Shown here: positions 32,745 to 44,514 of the stretch, in pieces
Layout: every line of letters begins with the position of its first letter
How positions within the stretch are numbered: the first letter of the stretch is position 1
Assembly (NCBI GenBank): GCA_016617855.1
Contig: JAECUM010091228.1
Coordinates: 1-64,000 of the forward strand
Direction: 5' to 3'
Length of the DNA stretch: 64,000 bases
Source of the DNA: Megalonaias nervosa
Lineage: Eukaryota > Mollusca > Bivalvia > Unionida > Unionidae
Translations under genes and position numbers: made by a program
The notes under the pieces: generated by a model
What the model was told of the DNA's origin: nothing
What the model saw: the letters and a program-made list of their open reading frames with translations, nothing else
The model's database searches: none

Positions 32745-33430
32745 AGCGCGTGCAATATTAATTTTATTCTGATCCTGATTCAGATTATAATATTTATATT
32801 TTTCTTTTTCTTTTTATTCTGATTCAGATTATAATATTTATTTTTAATTTTATTTTATTCTGATTCAGATTAAAATATTTATTTTTAATTTTAATTTTTA
32901 TTCTTATTCAGATTATAATATTTTTTTATTTTATTGTTTATTCTGATTCAGATTGAGATTATAATATTTATTCAGAATCAGATTATAATATTTATTCTGA
33001 TTCAGATTATAATATTTATTTTTTATTTTTATTTTTAATCTGATTCAGATTATAACATTTATTTATTATTTATGTTTTTATTCTGATTCAGATTCGGAAT
33101 ATAATATTTATTCAGATTCAGAATCAGATTATAATATTTATTCTGATTATAATATTTATTTTTATTCTGATTATAATATTTATTCAGAATCAGATTGTAA
33201 TATTCAGTTTTTATTTTTATTTTGAGTCTGATTTTGATTCATATTACAATATTTATTTTCATTTCTTTTATTCTGATTCAGATTATAATATTTAGTTTTA
33301 TTATTTTTTTTATCAAATTATAATATTTATTTTTTTTTAATTCTGATCATAATATTTATTTTTTAATTCTGATTATAATATTTACTTTTATTTTTATTCT
33401 GAATATAATTTTTATTCAGATTCTAATTCT
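32745..33430 (+). repeat. A/T-rich minisatellite with a TCTGATTCAGATTATAATAT core
   Basis: The core appears more than 15 times with variable T/A spacers. Some copies are split by inverted ATTCAGAATCAGATTATAAT forms. In one frame the core reads YSDSDYNIYF, continuing the Ser/Glu/Asp character of the preceding small ORF, but spacers of non-multiple-of-three length break the frame. It is probably an expanded coding repeat that became noncoding. Confidence 0.85.
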
Positions 33431-33631
33431 GATTTTGGCATTTCGGGATATATAGCTGGGCTGGATTTTTTTTACTCCCTGATTATTGTCAGGATCTCAG
33501 ATACAAACTTATTATCAAAGATTCGTCTCTTAAATCAAGAAGTGACCGTTATGGTCAGTAAGTCTGAAATGTATCTGTGACAACAGCGGATTATGACATC
33601 ACAGATAAACCGGATTAACAGGTACTGACAA

Positions 33632-34557
33632 TTAAAAACCCAGACGGAATTTCAGGTGTGAACGAATATAAAATATACCCTGTTGTACCTGTCTGGATTT
33701 TTCAAGATCTACTTGATAGGTGCCATCGATCGCATCACACACCAGACTGACTGCGATTGTTGGTGTGATATTGAAAACACCTGGCGATATATGACGACCA
33801 CCGCTGTCTGGATCATTGTTATGTTTGAGAATATCTGGAGGAGGCGATTTTTTCTCCATACATCAATGATTTTGGGGTAGTATTCATCGTTGATATCGTT
33901 GACGTTTTTCTTTAGCTCGTCGGCGTTAACGTTTTTCTTTAGCTCGTCGGCGTTAAAACTAGGAATTTTAAATGTTGGCAGATCTGCCTCTGACAACGAA
34001 TATTTATCCAAAAACAATTGTTTATATGAGTGATTAGTGTCCTCATGAGCCGCACCAGCTTTACCGCTGGCTTCAATGACCGCCTGCATAATACTTCGAT
34101 GAGCAGTTTCGAAGTCCGATGCAGCTTGGTTCAGGTACTCCACTGCTTGATGATTTAATCCTTGGCGGAGTCTGCCGCTGGATACTCATTTATATACGGG
34201 TGAATAACTGGCGTAGTTTGTCGTGAATTTGTGTATGCTTGTAATTAATTTCATCGATTAATTCCAGGGTATCAATCTTCGGTATATGCCTTCACCCCGG
34301 TGGGATACCTCCAACACATTTCACGGGGGAGATATTTGTCGTCCGGAGTGATTATAACACCAATAACAAAGAATTTACCACCATCGGTGTTAGCTTCTAT
34401 TGATTTCCACAGCGGAGAAGTAATACGATAATCTGGAGGCCCTCTCACACTCTGCACCCAGTACGTACGATTGTCTGTGATAAAATATCACCACGTTGAA
34501 GTTCTGGTGGTCCTTGATGAACAGGCGCTATTGACCTTGTATTTTGATTTTCGTAGG
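33632..34557 (-). pseudogene. Unrecognised helical protein gene at the right edge of element C, broken
   Basis: On the - strand the homology-free but coding-like frames run from about 34,557: APVHQGPPELQRGDILSQT, then RGPPDYRITSPLWKSIEANT and PDDKYLPREMCWRYPTGV (34,457-34,275), then after breaks a long helical part (EYLNQAASDFETAHRSIMQA ...) from 34,143, and a tail (PPPDILKHNNDPDSGG) in another frame to 33,632. An 27-bp tandem duplication (about 33,903-33,956) repeats NADELKKNV. It occupies the terminal position where element B carries its coiled-coil virion protein, but I see no sequence similarity to that gene. Confidence 0.45.
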
Positions 34558-34596
34558 AAGCTTTAATTTCAAAAACGGACTACCTTCCCTGCTGCT
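34520..34596 (-). repeat. Right terminal inverted repeat of element C (shortened)
   Basis: The reverse complement starts AGCAGCAGGGAAGG, then lacks about 27 bases present on the left, then matches again over AGTCCGTTTTTGAAATTAAA and CTTCCTACGAAAATCAAAAT. The right half of the target duplication, CGAAC, follows at 34,597-34,601. Confidence 0.7.
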
Positions 34597-34601
34597 CGAA
34601 C

Positions 34602-35630
34602 AGTGAAGGGGAAAGTGAGCGGTTAAATAAATATAAGTCTTGTAAATAAATTTGTACATACAATTATCCTCTATAGTTCATTGTGTTTCCTATACTACTT
34701 TTAGTTGTACATCTACTAGTTTATGAGAGAATTGTGTTTTTCCCTAATTGCATAATTTTATTTTTGCACACACGACTGTAAATAAAGTCACACCTTTGAG
34801 GACATGAGGACGTTTCATTCGCAAAATCCATTTTATGAACTGATATGATTTGGTACTTCGGTAATTAGTGGCAAGGAAGTTCCAAGATATCAGTTTGTTT
34901 AATAGCAGAAGACGCCGCAATCACTTTTTCTAGGCCTAGCTAAAATAAGAAAACCATAAATGTCTAGACATTTTGAATTGCTTTAAAGTGTTAGACAATG
35001 TCGGTGGAGATAATAAACAATCCAGTTCGACCAAACCTTCTCCACATTTTAACTAATACTAAGGAGAAAAATCATACGTTTCAAATCTTTAATTTTCTCT
35101 GGTGTGCTGGCGATAGTTAATTGTTGACCATATATTAAAATATATGGTACTCCATAGTAACTAGACAGTACACCCTCGTGCTCTAGGAGTGCACCGATAA
35201 TGAACTACTAGTAATCTCACATAATATAATGCACAAACAGTGATCACGACTGTGAACTTCATTAAATAAGGCAGTGTGCTATACTGAGCAAGGTGTAACA
35301 CTTTAGTGAATAAGTAAGTGTAATTAGACTGATTTTTTTTTTATAATTTGTTGTACCTTTTCTACTCTTTCATCATGAAAACAAAATCATAGCGGTTAAA
35401 TACTATAAGTTGCAACAGTTTAGCTTTTCTCATATAAATGATATCGTTTAAATTGTAAATATCATCTGTTAATATTTCACTATTTGTTGAAGATATTTCC
35501 TTGAAACCTATGCAACAAATTGTAAATATTTTGCACAAATCCCACTAAAAGTCAAATAACTACGCAAAAAACATTTATGTCATAATGTAATTCAACTATT
35601 TTTATTTTCACTCATGCCACCTGAATTATT
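34602..35630. other. Spacer between element C and a LINE, nothing recognised
   Basis: This is A/T-rich DNA without a convincing frame or repeat. Confidence 0.55.
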
Positions 35631-35636
35631 GCCATC

Positions 35637-35640
35637 CATC

Positions 35641-35686
<46 letters not shown>
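35637..35686. repeat. (CAT)n microsatellite at the 3' end of a - strand LINE
   Basis: About sixteen CAT units with one CAC interruption follow directly after the last codons of the - strand LINE ORF, as expected for families that end in a short tandem repeat tail. Confidence 0.9.
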
Positions 35687-37790
35687 ATCCCATAACCAAA
35701 GAGGTCGTTGGGGCACCTCAGTTGACTTTGCAACCAATTCTCTCCATCTTTCCCTGTTCTCTACTGCCTTTTGGGAATTTCCAAATTCCATGCCTGTCCA
35801 CTCCTTAATGTTGTCTTCATACCTCTTTTTCTGTCTGCCTCTTCTTTTACACCCTCGCACTGTGCTTTGCAAGATTGTATTTGCCAGTCCAGATGATCTT
35901 GAGACATGACCGTACCACTTCAGTTTGCGCTTTTTTTTACAGTGGTCAAGAGGTCTTCATAGGATCCGATGGCTCGTTGACTTCTTCGTTGGTTACATTG
36001 TCAATGTATGAGATGACCAAGATCTTGCGGAAGCATCTCATTTCAAAGGTTTGAATCCTCCTTTGTAGATCTGATGTGAGCGTCCATGTTTCACAAGCAT
36101 ACAGAAAGATAGATATGAAAATCGAGCGAATCAGCCTTATCTTGGAACCAAAAGTAGTGTTGGTATCTTTCTCAACCTTGTTTTTGCTGCTGTTGTTTGG
36201 TAATCCTGCAATGTAGTTCTGTTTTGGATCCTTAATCTGTGATAATTGATCCCAACTACTTGTGACTCTTCCCAGCTTCTGTCAACTAACCTTTATTTCT
36301 GCACTGATGCCATTGGTGTTCTTTGTCATCAGTTTGGTTTTTTCGACGCTAATCTCCATACCGTATGCTGTGGAGGTTGTGTCGAGGCGTTCAGCCAAGT
36401 CAGCCAGTTCTTTTACATCTTCTCCTAAACCATCAATATCATCTGCGAAGTGAAGGTTTGTAATTGTTCTTCCTCCGATGCTGATAATGCCCTTGTGGTC
36501 AAGTTATGCATCCTCCATGATCCTTTCCAGGAAAATGTTGAAGAGTGTAGGTGACAGTATACATCCCTGTCTGACTCCAACTGCTGCCATTGATGAGGAC
36601 AGCACTGGTGGCTTTGCCATAGAGGTGCTCAACAACCTGCACCAGGTCTGAGCTGATGTTGTACTTCCTCATAGTTGCCCATAAGGCTTCATGCCATACC
36701 CTATCAAAGACCTTTTTGAAATCGATAAAGATTCTGCTGGTGCTGAAGGTAATTCTCGCAAAGGAGTTTGAGATTGAAGTTTTGTTCTCAATGTGCTCCT
36801 TCCTGCTCGGAAGCCTGCCTTGTTCGTCAGCAATAATTTTTTTCTGCTTGAGGATTTAGTCTGTTATGACTTTGTTCGGGTGACTGATCAAACTGATGGT
36901 TCTGTAGTTCTGGCATAGCTGTAGGTTTCCTTTCTTGGGAAGCATGATTGACTAAGGACTGAGTCCATGTGGTGGGCCATTTTCCTGTCTACCATATCTT
37001 GATGCAGATTATTGTTAGGACTGTGACTATCTCTTCTCCTCCTGCTTGAATGAGCTCTGCTGGTATGTTGTAAATGCTGGCTGACTTTCCATTCTTTAGT
37101 GACCTAACTGCAATTTCTACCTCATCACGAAGAATGGGGTTGTCATGAGGGCAATTTAGTCCTTTGGTCTTATGATTGTACAATTCTGAGCAGTATTCTG
37201 TCTATCGCTTGAGGATCTCTTGAGCTTCTGTGATGCATTTTCTTGAATTGTCTTGGATTGTGGTAGTTTTCCCTTGTTTATGGGTTGTGAGATCTTTTAC
37301 CAGTTGTTATGCCATTTTACTGTCATTTCTATTCAGACTGTCTTCGATTTTGCAGCATTGTCTTTCTATCCAGGATTCCTTTGCCTTTTGCATGCTTTTC
37401 TTGATCATATTGTTTATCTCTCTGTATTTTCTAGCTCATTCAATATCTATTTTTCCCTTTTTTAGTTCTCTTCTTTTGTCGCAAAGTTCAAGGACATCTG
37501 TCGTGACCTAAGGTTCGACGATATTTGCCAATGATCTCGCTATCTCTGCTAGTCACAGCTGTGTTAAATGTGGCTGTTAAAGACTCTAGGTCGGTGTCTT
37601 GGCTGTCCAGGGTTATCAAAGGTGCAGATTTACCACCTATCATTGCTTGGAAGGCTTCTGTGACTTTTGGATCTTTCAAGTTTTCAAGGTCAAATCTGAT
37701 TCTTGGTTGGTTTAGGCTTTTTGAAAGAAATTCATTTTTGTTGTTGATTGTGTTGTATGTATTAGAGGCGTGTTTTATTTACTGAATTTT
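35687..37790 (-). mobile_element. LINE fragment, second family (RT and C terminus), inactive
   Basis: On the - strand: ILRDEVEIAVRSLKNGKSAS near 37,120 (pre-RT), RT pieces with FADDI near 36,455, the tail FLYACETWTLTSDLQRRIQT near 36,050-36,110, and the C-terminal RGRQKKRYEDNIKEWTGMEF near 35,790-35,850 followed by the microsatellite. Frames are broken many times. The endonuclease half is absent or unrecognisable. The family differs from the LINE at 20,850-24,000. Confidence 0.82.
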
Positions 37791-37890
37791 AATACTTGTT
37801 TTTAATTCGTAAAATACTTAAGACGTTAATTGTAACCAATCCTAAATAACATTCCTTTGGTTGCTAAACACTATTTGAACTAACCATAAC

Positions 37891-38134
37891 AGCAGCAGGC
37901 AGGGTGAACAGACTTTTTGTATGAGACCTTAATTTCACAAAATAACTGTTCCTACGTAGGCTGAAAAAACAATGTCAATAACGCTAAACCGAACAAACGG
38001 ATAATAAATCGTTTGGGTTAGCTCATTTTTGTTATTTTATTTTTGACTTTTTGTTTTTATTTTATAGTGCTTTTAGTTTACTCGCCGGGTCAATTAATTT
38101 TGGTTGGTTCACCCTGCCTGCTGCTATAAATTAA
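37891..38134 (+). repeat. Left terminal inverted repeat of element B, itself ending in inverted 19-mers
   Basis: It begins with AGCAGCAGGCAGGGTGAAC at 37,891-37,909. The exact reverse complement of that 19-mer is at 38,107-38,125, so the repeat could fold as one long-looped hairpin. It is 7 bases shorter than the right repeat near 38,012. Its inner edge (TTAA at 38,131) coincides with the stop codon of the ATPase gene. Confidence 0.92.
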
Positions 38135-38804
38135 CCAAAGATTTTATCCAGACCTATACGATATCTGGATCTTGGGTTATGTAGAGTTATTGTTATAAAT
38201 CCAAACGGAACAGCTTGTGCTTGAGAAAATAAATTTTTAAATTTAATCATGTTCATATCCCCTGAACACCAGGTATAATAAATATTTTGCAGCGTATAAT
38301 TATCTACTCCATTAAATACAACCAGAATATTGCAATTATCTCTGATCACCTTTGGTATCTGTGTGTATCGTTGAGTAACATATATAACTTCTGTATTTTT
38401 ATGTCTACCTCTGGAAAATATTCTAGCTGGATTTGTCTGTTTATCCAGCATAACATCATCATATACTACTAGATTATTAAAAAATCCGTTTAGGTCATCT
38501 ACAAATGGTGTCTCATCGATATCTGTAATAAAATCAACAACATCAATGTTTTCACCTTTTAAATTAATCAATATTGCTCTTTCATTAAAATCTTAAGTAC
38601 TTCATAACACCGCTGATCATCTACAGATGGTGCTACTAAATATAGTTTATCCCATTCCAACCATCTCATTATTAAATTAAGTAATAATTGCGTTTTACCA
38701 GATCCAGATGGACCTATTATTATCATCCTAATCGAATTCGGTAACGCTGGATGATGCTTCACTGGCTCCTGCTTTCGTGTCGCCGAAAAATCAGTTATAT
38801 CCAT
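38131..38804 (-). pseudogene. A32-like DNA packaging ATPase (element B), one frameshift
   Basis: The ATG at 38,804 opens a frame with the P-loop IIIGPSGSGKTQLLLNLI at residues 28-45. After a frame change near 38,600 the rest follows: Walker B NLVVYDDVML, then RGRHKNTEVIYVTQRY with the conserved Gln of the sensor strand, then a C-terminal domain (NGVDNYTLQNIYY) ending at 38,131. Apart from the frameshift all ATPase motifs are in place. The enzyme would translocate DNA into preformed capsids, a role known for the family. The gene's stop codon lies at the inner edge of the left TIR. Confidence 0.85.
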
Positions 38805-38816
38805 ATAATAAATAAT

Positions 38817-39276
38817 ATGAGCTTATATTGTGTTCGGTGTAAAATTCCTACACCCATTGCTGAATTAACAACGATAACAACGAAGAATAAACGACGTGCT
38901 CTGACAGGCAAATGTGTGAAATGTGGTACGAAGAAATACAAATTTGTCTCCATGACTAAGTCAGGAACAAAGACAGGTGGAGATATCGCCGCCTCAATTA
39001 CCAGGAACTCCATGGGCTAAATATCCCGGTGAGAAACATCTTCCTGGATATAATTATTGTGGTCCTGGAACTCGACTTGATATCCGACTTAATGATCAAG
39101 ATCAACCAAGATCAGGAGAGTATCCAAAAAATAAGATTGATCAAGCGTGTCATGTTCATGACGTTGCGTATAAAAGTAAAGATTTACAACAACGGCATCT
39201 CGCAGATGTAAAATTGATTTATGCGTTAAATTCTATACCTAATAATCTGTTAGAGAAAAACTCGCTAGTTTTCTAG
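38817..39276 (+). pseudogene. Zinc-ribbon plus PLA2-like protein (element B), small deletion
   Basis: The ATG at 38,817 starts MSLYCVRCK; with CVKCGTKKYKF this makes a four-Cys zinc ribbon at residues 5-44. A PLA2 domain follows in the next frame: calcium loop YNYCGPGTRLDIRL (about 39,048-39,090) and active site QACHVHDVAYKSKD (about 39,142-39,183) with the His-Asp pair. Comparison with element C shows about 7 bases missing at 38,996-39,003, which causes the frame change, so one fused gene is ancestral. It is divergently transcribed from the ATPase with a 12-bp gap. A PLA2 for membrane passage during entry is known from parvoviruses; the role here is inferred. Confidence 0.75.
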
Positions 39277-39339
39277 TAAAAACTGCCATGAAAGGTAAAA
39301 TAATGTTAGGGGCTGGTAATTAATTATATAACTATTATA

Positions 39340-40319
39340 ATGGAGTCTGTTTATTATAGCCCAAGAGGATACTGGAGAGGCAAAGCAGCAATTAATAACC
39401 TTGCTGAAGCAGCAAAAGTCTCACGTTCTGCTGCTGCAGCGTGGTTAGCACGACAGGCAATATGGCAAATTTATCTACCACCATCTAAAAAAATTCAGTA
39501 CGCACATTTTGATGTCAGCGTCCCTAATGAAGTTCATCAAGCAGATATTTTATTTTTACCATATGACACCATTAAAATTGGTAGACGTCAATCACGCACA
39601 TACAAATACACATTAACTGTCGTTGATGTTGCAAGTAGATATAAAGAAGCGGAACCATTATTAACAAAGACAGCATCTGAAGTTGCATCTGCGTTTGAGC
39701 GAATTTATCGACGTGGTGGTCTACGATGGCCACAATTATTACAAGTTGATCCTGGCAAAGAATTTCTTGGTGCAGTATTATCGTTGATGAAGAAACATAA
39801 TGTTAAAATCAGACGAGGACACACTGAAATTCATCGTGATCAGGCAATCGCTGAACGATTTAATCGAACACTTGCTGAGCGGTTATTTGGATATCAATAT
39901 GCAAGGGAAATATCTACTGACTTTAAGTCCGGTGAGAGATCTCGTGAATGGGTTGCAAGGTTACCAAGTGTGATAGCTGCGTTAAATAATGAAATTACTC
40001 GTTCAGCTTCCATGAAACCTTCTAATGCGATTACAAAAAAATATATACAAATACAACGCCGTGAATCTTCCTCTCAACCAGTATTAGGTAATGTAACTGT
40101 AAGATATTTATATGAACCTGGTGAACTTGAAGGTGGTAAAAAAGAGCAACTGATCCTATCTGGAGCGTGACTACACATACAATTTCTAGCGTGGTAAGAT
40201 CCACTGGTAGACCTCCAATCTACAGACTAGATTCTACAGCTCCTCAACGTGGATTTGTACGTGAACAATTACAAGTAATCCCTGAAGACACACAATTACT
40301 ACCACATACAATTACATAA
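39340..40319 (+). pseudogene. DDE integrase without chromodomain (element B), late frameshift
   Basis: The ATG at 39,340 opens 276 codons. An N-terminal region with a helix-turn-helix look (AEAAKVSRSAAAAWLARQA, residues 24-42) replaces the usual zinc finger. The catalytic core has all three acidic residues: QADILFLPYD, QVDPGKEFLGAV and QAIAERFNRTLAERLF. The C-terminal part changes frame at the A6 run near 40,139-40,144 and continues (DPIWSVTTHTISSVVRS ... RGFVREQLQVIPEDT) to TAA at 40,317-40,319. This overlaps the convergent replicase end by 76 bp. It would insert the element and, given the flanking ATAAC, makes 5-bp duplications. Confidence 0.85.
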
Positions 40320-43300
40320 CCAGAACCTCTACGTCGATTGCATTCAAGACAGGTTAGCATCACATTATCACGTATATGACCAAGATCACTATTAATTCTG
40401 TCTACGGTAAATTGTCTTGGATTATTATTCGAATATTGCCATAACATACTACAGTTACAGCTTGCACAATGATTGTTCTGTCGTTGCTTTAGTGTTATAA
40501 TTAATTCAGTATCAATATCAAAGTCACGATTATTTTTTTTGTCACATTGCTTATAACCATATAGTTTTTTTCTTATTACGTCATTACTAACAGTTTGATT
40601 ATTATTTTCTGTAAAATTCATGATAACCCTATGTAGTTGATATATTCTTCTGACTCGAGAAACTGCGAGATAAACTAAATTTGACCATTCGATCCGATCA
40701 TCTATAATCCAGATATTTGTATCAGAAATAGTTAACCCCTGTGACGAATGAATTGTTATAGCGTATCCTAACGTCCACGGTGATTTATTCATACTTAGCG
40801 CATTTTCAACAACATTAATATCGACTAAAACAATATCATTCAAGACAAGATTCTGTATTCCACCACCAGGAATTTCAACATCAATATTCTGTCGTCGAGT
40901 ATCTGCTGGGCGATAACATAATGGTACAGGTATATCTGAAAACTTTTCTTTATGTAACAGAAATAATTTCTCCTGTAGTTCATCACGAACTATCTTTCTG
41001 CTTGCGACTATTTAATCAGCGGGATTCCATAAACTCAGAAAATCATTTATTGTAGTCTCTGGAATTACTTTACGCATTATTTCACATTGTATTTTATCTG
41101 GCTGTAGTCTGATTAACCTTTCAAACTCCTTCAGCGGTTCATCAATAGCTCTATGGTCATCATTTATTTCTTCATAATAATCTACGTTATTCTTCAGCCA
41201 TTCATGTGGTGACTGTCCAATAAAGGGTGGTGGTTGACCATGATCACCACACATAATTACAGCAGTATTCTTTGCTAATAACCAATCAAGAAATGCTTTT
41301 AATATTTCTAACGACACCGTGTCTACCTCGTCCCATATAATATATTTAGGTTTCTCACCCATTCGTTCAGGAGTCCATGTGTTTCCGCACCATCTGAAGA
41401 AACTATGATATGTACATGATTTTACTCCTCGTTCTTTTATTTCCCTGGCTAATTTATGTGTCGGTGTCAAAAGAATTATATCTGAATTATTATTCATGAA
41501 TAATTTAATCACACGCGTTGTTTTACCTGAACCACTGCATCCGTTAAGATAAACAGTTTTATGTCTAGCCACAGGATCATATACAGATGGTGCTGATGAC
41601 TTTGATATTTTATTATTTTTGTAATATATTTCCCTAATTTCAACGTCGGCAGATTCAGAATAACTAATTATATTTTCTTGTTTTATTCTCCATGATCCCC
41701 ATTCACCATTACCAAGTAGCGGTTTTAACAAATCTGTATATTTTTTATTTATGTAGAACGAATCTGTAGCAACTCTGACAGCGTAACGAGAAAATCTATT
41801 TATCTTAGACAGTAGATTTATAGAAACATATGCCAACATCGATGATCTTAAATGAGTAAATTGCGGTGAGTCACCATCAAGATAACTTAAAATTGTACCT
41901 AGTTTGGTTTCGTCTGATAAATAAGAATTACTCCGATTTATAAATGTGTTTTTTTTTTTCGTTGTATCAGCGATCATAAAATCGGGTTCAGCATCGTCCA
42001 TAATCAATCTTGTACAGTGTCTTTTATGATCATATGCTCCTCCTTGAGTAAATTTACCAATTATCTTTCTACCAAGATCTTTTGCAAGTTTTTCATCATG
42101 CTCGTCCCTGCATTTATGGTCATCTTCATTAAGATCAGGAAATTCTTTCCTGGCATCATCGATATTAAATCTATCTGGTTCTGGTAACCAAACTTGTTTC
42201 TGTGGACTATACGATATAATTGCTTCATTTACCCTCAACGATATTAAAATTCCAGCATCAAGTATATATCGCAATAGTACTATTGGAACCCAACATTTTT
42301 CTAAAAAATGTCTTCCAAACCAAGCATAAGTAATCGGATGGAGATTTTCTGCAAACTCAAATGATTCTACATGAGCAAATCCGGTTAAGTCAAAATATGG
42401 TAAATGTCCGTTTATCGCAATTCTGGTCATCTCGTGTGATGGATGTCCGAATCTCTTAAAGTATTCAGAACATTCTCCGTATCCAAGAAAACTCCCAGGA
42501 TAACACGCTACCATATCGACGGAGATAACGTCATTATACTTATATTTAGTATTCCACAATACTCCGTGTCCATATTCTACGCAGCTTTTATGGATATCTT
42601 CAAGAAATTCCGATCGTGTTGGTTTCCATAAATTTTTCTCCTGAGCAAAATGAGCCGCTACAGACGGAACAGTAAAACAATTATTTAATAATTGTCTAAC
42701 TTTGACATTGTCTGAAGTATATTTCAGCGCAAGATGTTCCATTTCTACATTAAGAGATTCTGTACGATAAATATCACCATTAGGCCGTACAAACTGATCG
42801 TAATAATCATATTCTGAACTTTGAAATAACCAAACAGATACAGGGTCACTTTTACTGATATTTTTGATAAAATCAAATATATGACCATCTTAAAAGTTAA
42901 CCGTTCTGTCTCGTGGAAATATTGTTACTGCTGAGGTCCATGCATGTGCATTATGATCAATAATATCTATCGAAGCTCCTCTTGATTCATATTTTGATTT
43001 ATACAAATTCTCTCCGGTTAACGTCTTCACTGTTATTGGAAATTTTAATAATTTTCCTAGTTTATCAACATATTTAATAGATGTTCCAGTATCTTTAACT
43101 GATTCTGCCCACGTATTTATTTTTTACGTCGTAAATCTGTTAAACCATTACCACGTATCGCGTTTGTAAAGTGTTCTGTAACTCGTTCAGCTACACAATT
43201 TATTCTTGACTCTGACAGTCTCATCCGCTTGAGATCATTGACGTCATGTTTATTATTCAGCGGACATATTGCATATACAACCGCAGTAACGGGATATGCG

Positions 43301-43711
43301 CGTTCATAATACAATTTGTCAACACCGGTTAGTATTCCGGGTTTAGATTTATTACTCAAAAGAACAATATTATTTCCTGACTGTATGCGGACTGGATCAC
43401 GCTTGTCACGAATAATCCAAGTATCTTCTTCTGTATTTACAATACATTTTATTAAAATAAAATATTTTTGATCAAGGTGATTAATAATTGCTTTTCCTCG
43501 TTCGTCATTCATCATATTAATAACATTTCCGACTCTACCATACATGAGCAGCACCATTATTACGAAATTCATTTTTTGCTTCACGGATACGTTCGGTTAT
43601 TTCCACATCCGTTAATGCCAGATCCTGCATAGAAATACTAAATTTATATTCTGATAGTCTGTCAAGATCAAATCTGGCTCGTTTAGGTTCAATTGCCGAT
43701 AATTCGTTCAC
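40244..43711 (-). pseudogene. Polymerase-SF1 helicase-HNH fusion replicase (element B), broken in a few places
   Basis: The longest intact frame is 42,742-41,012 (576 codons). In it: motif A-like SVDMVACYPGSF (residue 76 Asp), motif B-like KIIGKFTQGG (226-235), motif C-like VATDSFYI (Asp 327), then helicase P-loop NGCSGSGKTT (400-409), LTPTHKLA, Walker B IIWDEVD (469-474) and motif III MCGDHGQPPP (497-506). After a TAA at 41,012-41,014 the same frame continues with motif V/VI (YAITIHSSQGLTI, YLAVSRVRR) and a C-terminal HNH-like domain (CASCNC ... DRINSDLGH ... CLECNRRRG) to 40,244. Upstream (43,711-42,890) lies an N-terminal domain (TWIIRDKRDPVRI; INCVAERVTEH; IDIIDHNAHAW) separated by a TAA near 42,890, a frame change near 43,119 and another near 43,535-43,580. 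Polymerase identity rests on motif order. Confidence 0.75.
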
Positions 43712-43756
43712 ATAATTAAGACAAATATTCAAATTGAATTTTAGTATATATATATA

Positions 43757-44504
<748 letters not shown>

Positions 44505-44514
<10 letters not shown>

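Larger units (their letters stand above)
24448..34596 (-). mobile_element. Element C: old Polinton-like element of the element B type, bounded by TIRs and a 5-bp duplication
   Basis: The left end starts AGCAGCAGGGAAGG and the right end is its reverse complement at about 34,583-34,596. CGAAC flanks both sides (24,443-24,447 and 34,597-34,601). Inside, the order ATPase (-), PLA2 (+), integrase (+), replicase (-), HNH (+) is the same as in element B, with proteins clearly homologous but much more broken. The right third (31.6-34.5 kb) differs from B: I find no MCP there, but instead a SINE-like repeat, short unknown genes, a minisatellite and an unknown helical protein gene. The length is 10,149 bp, close to B. 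Confidence 0.8.
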
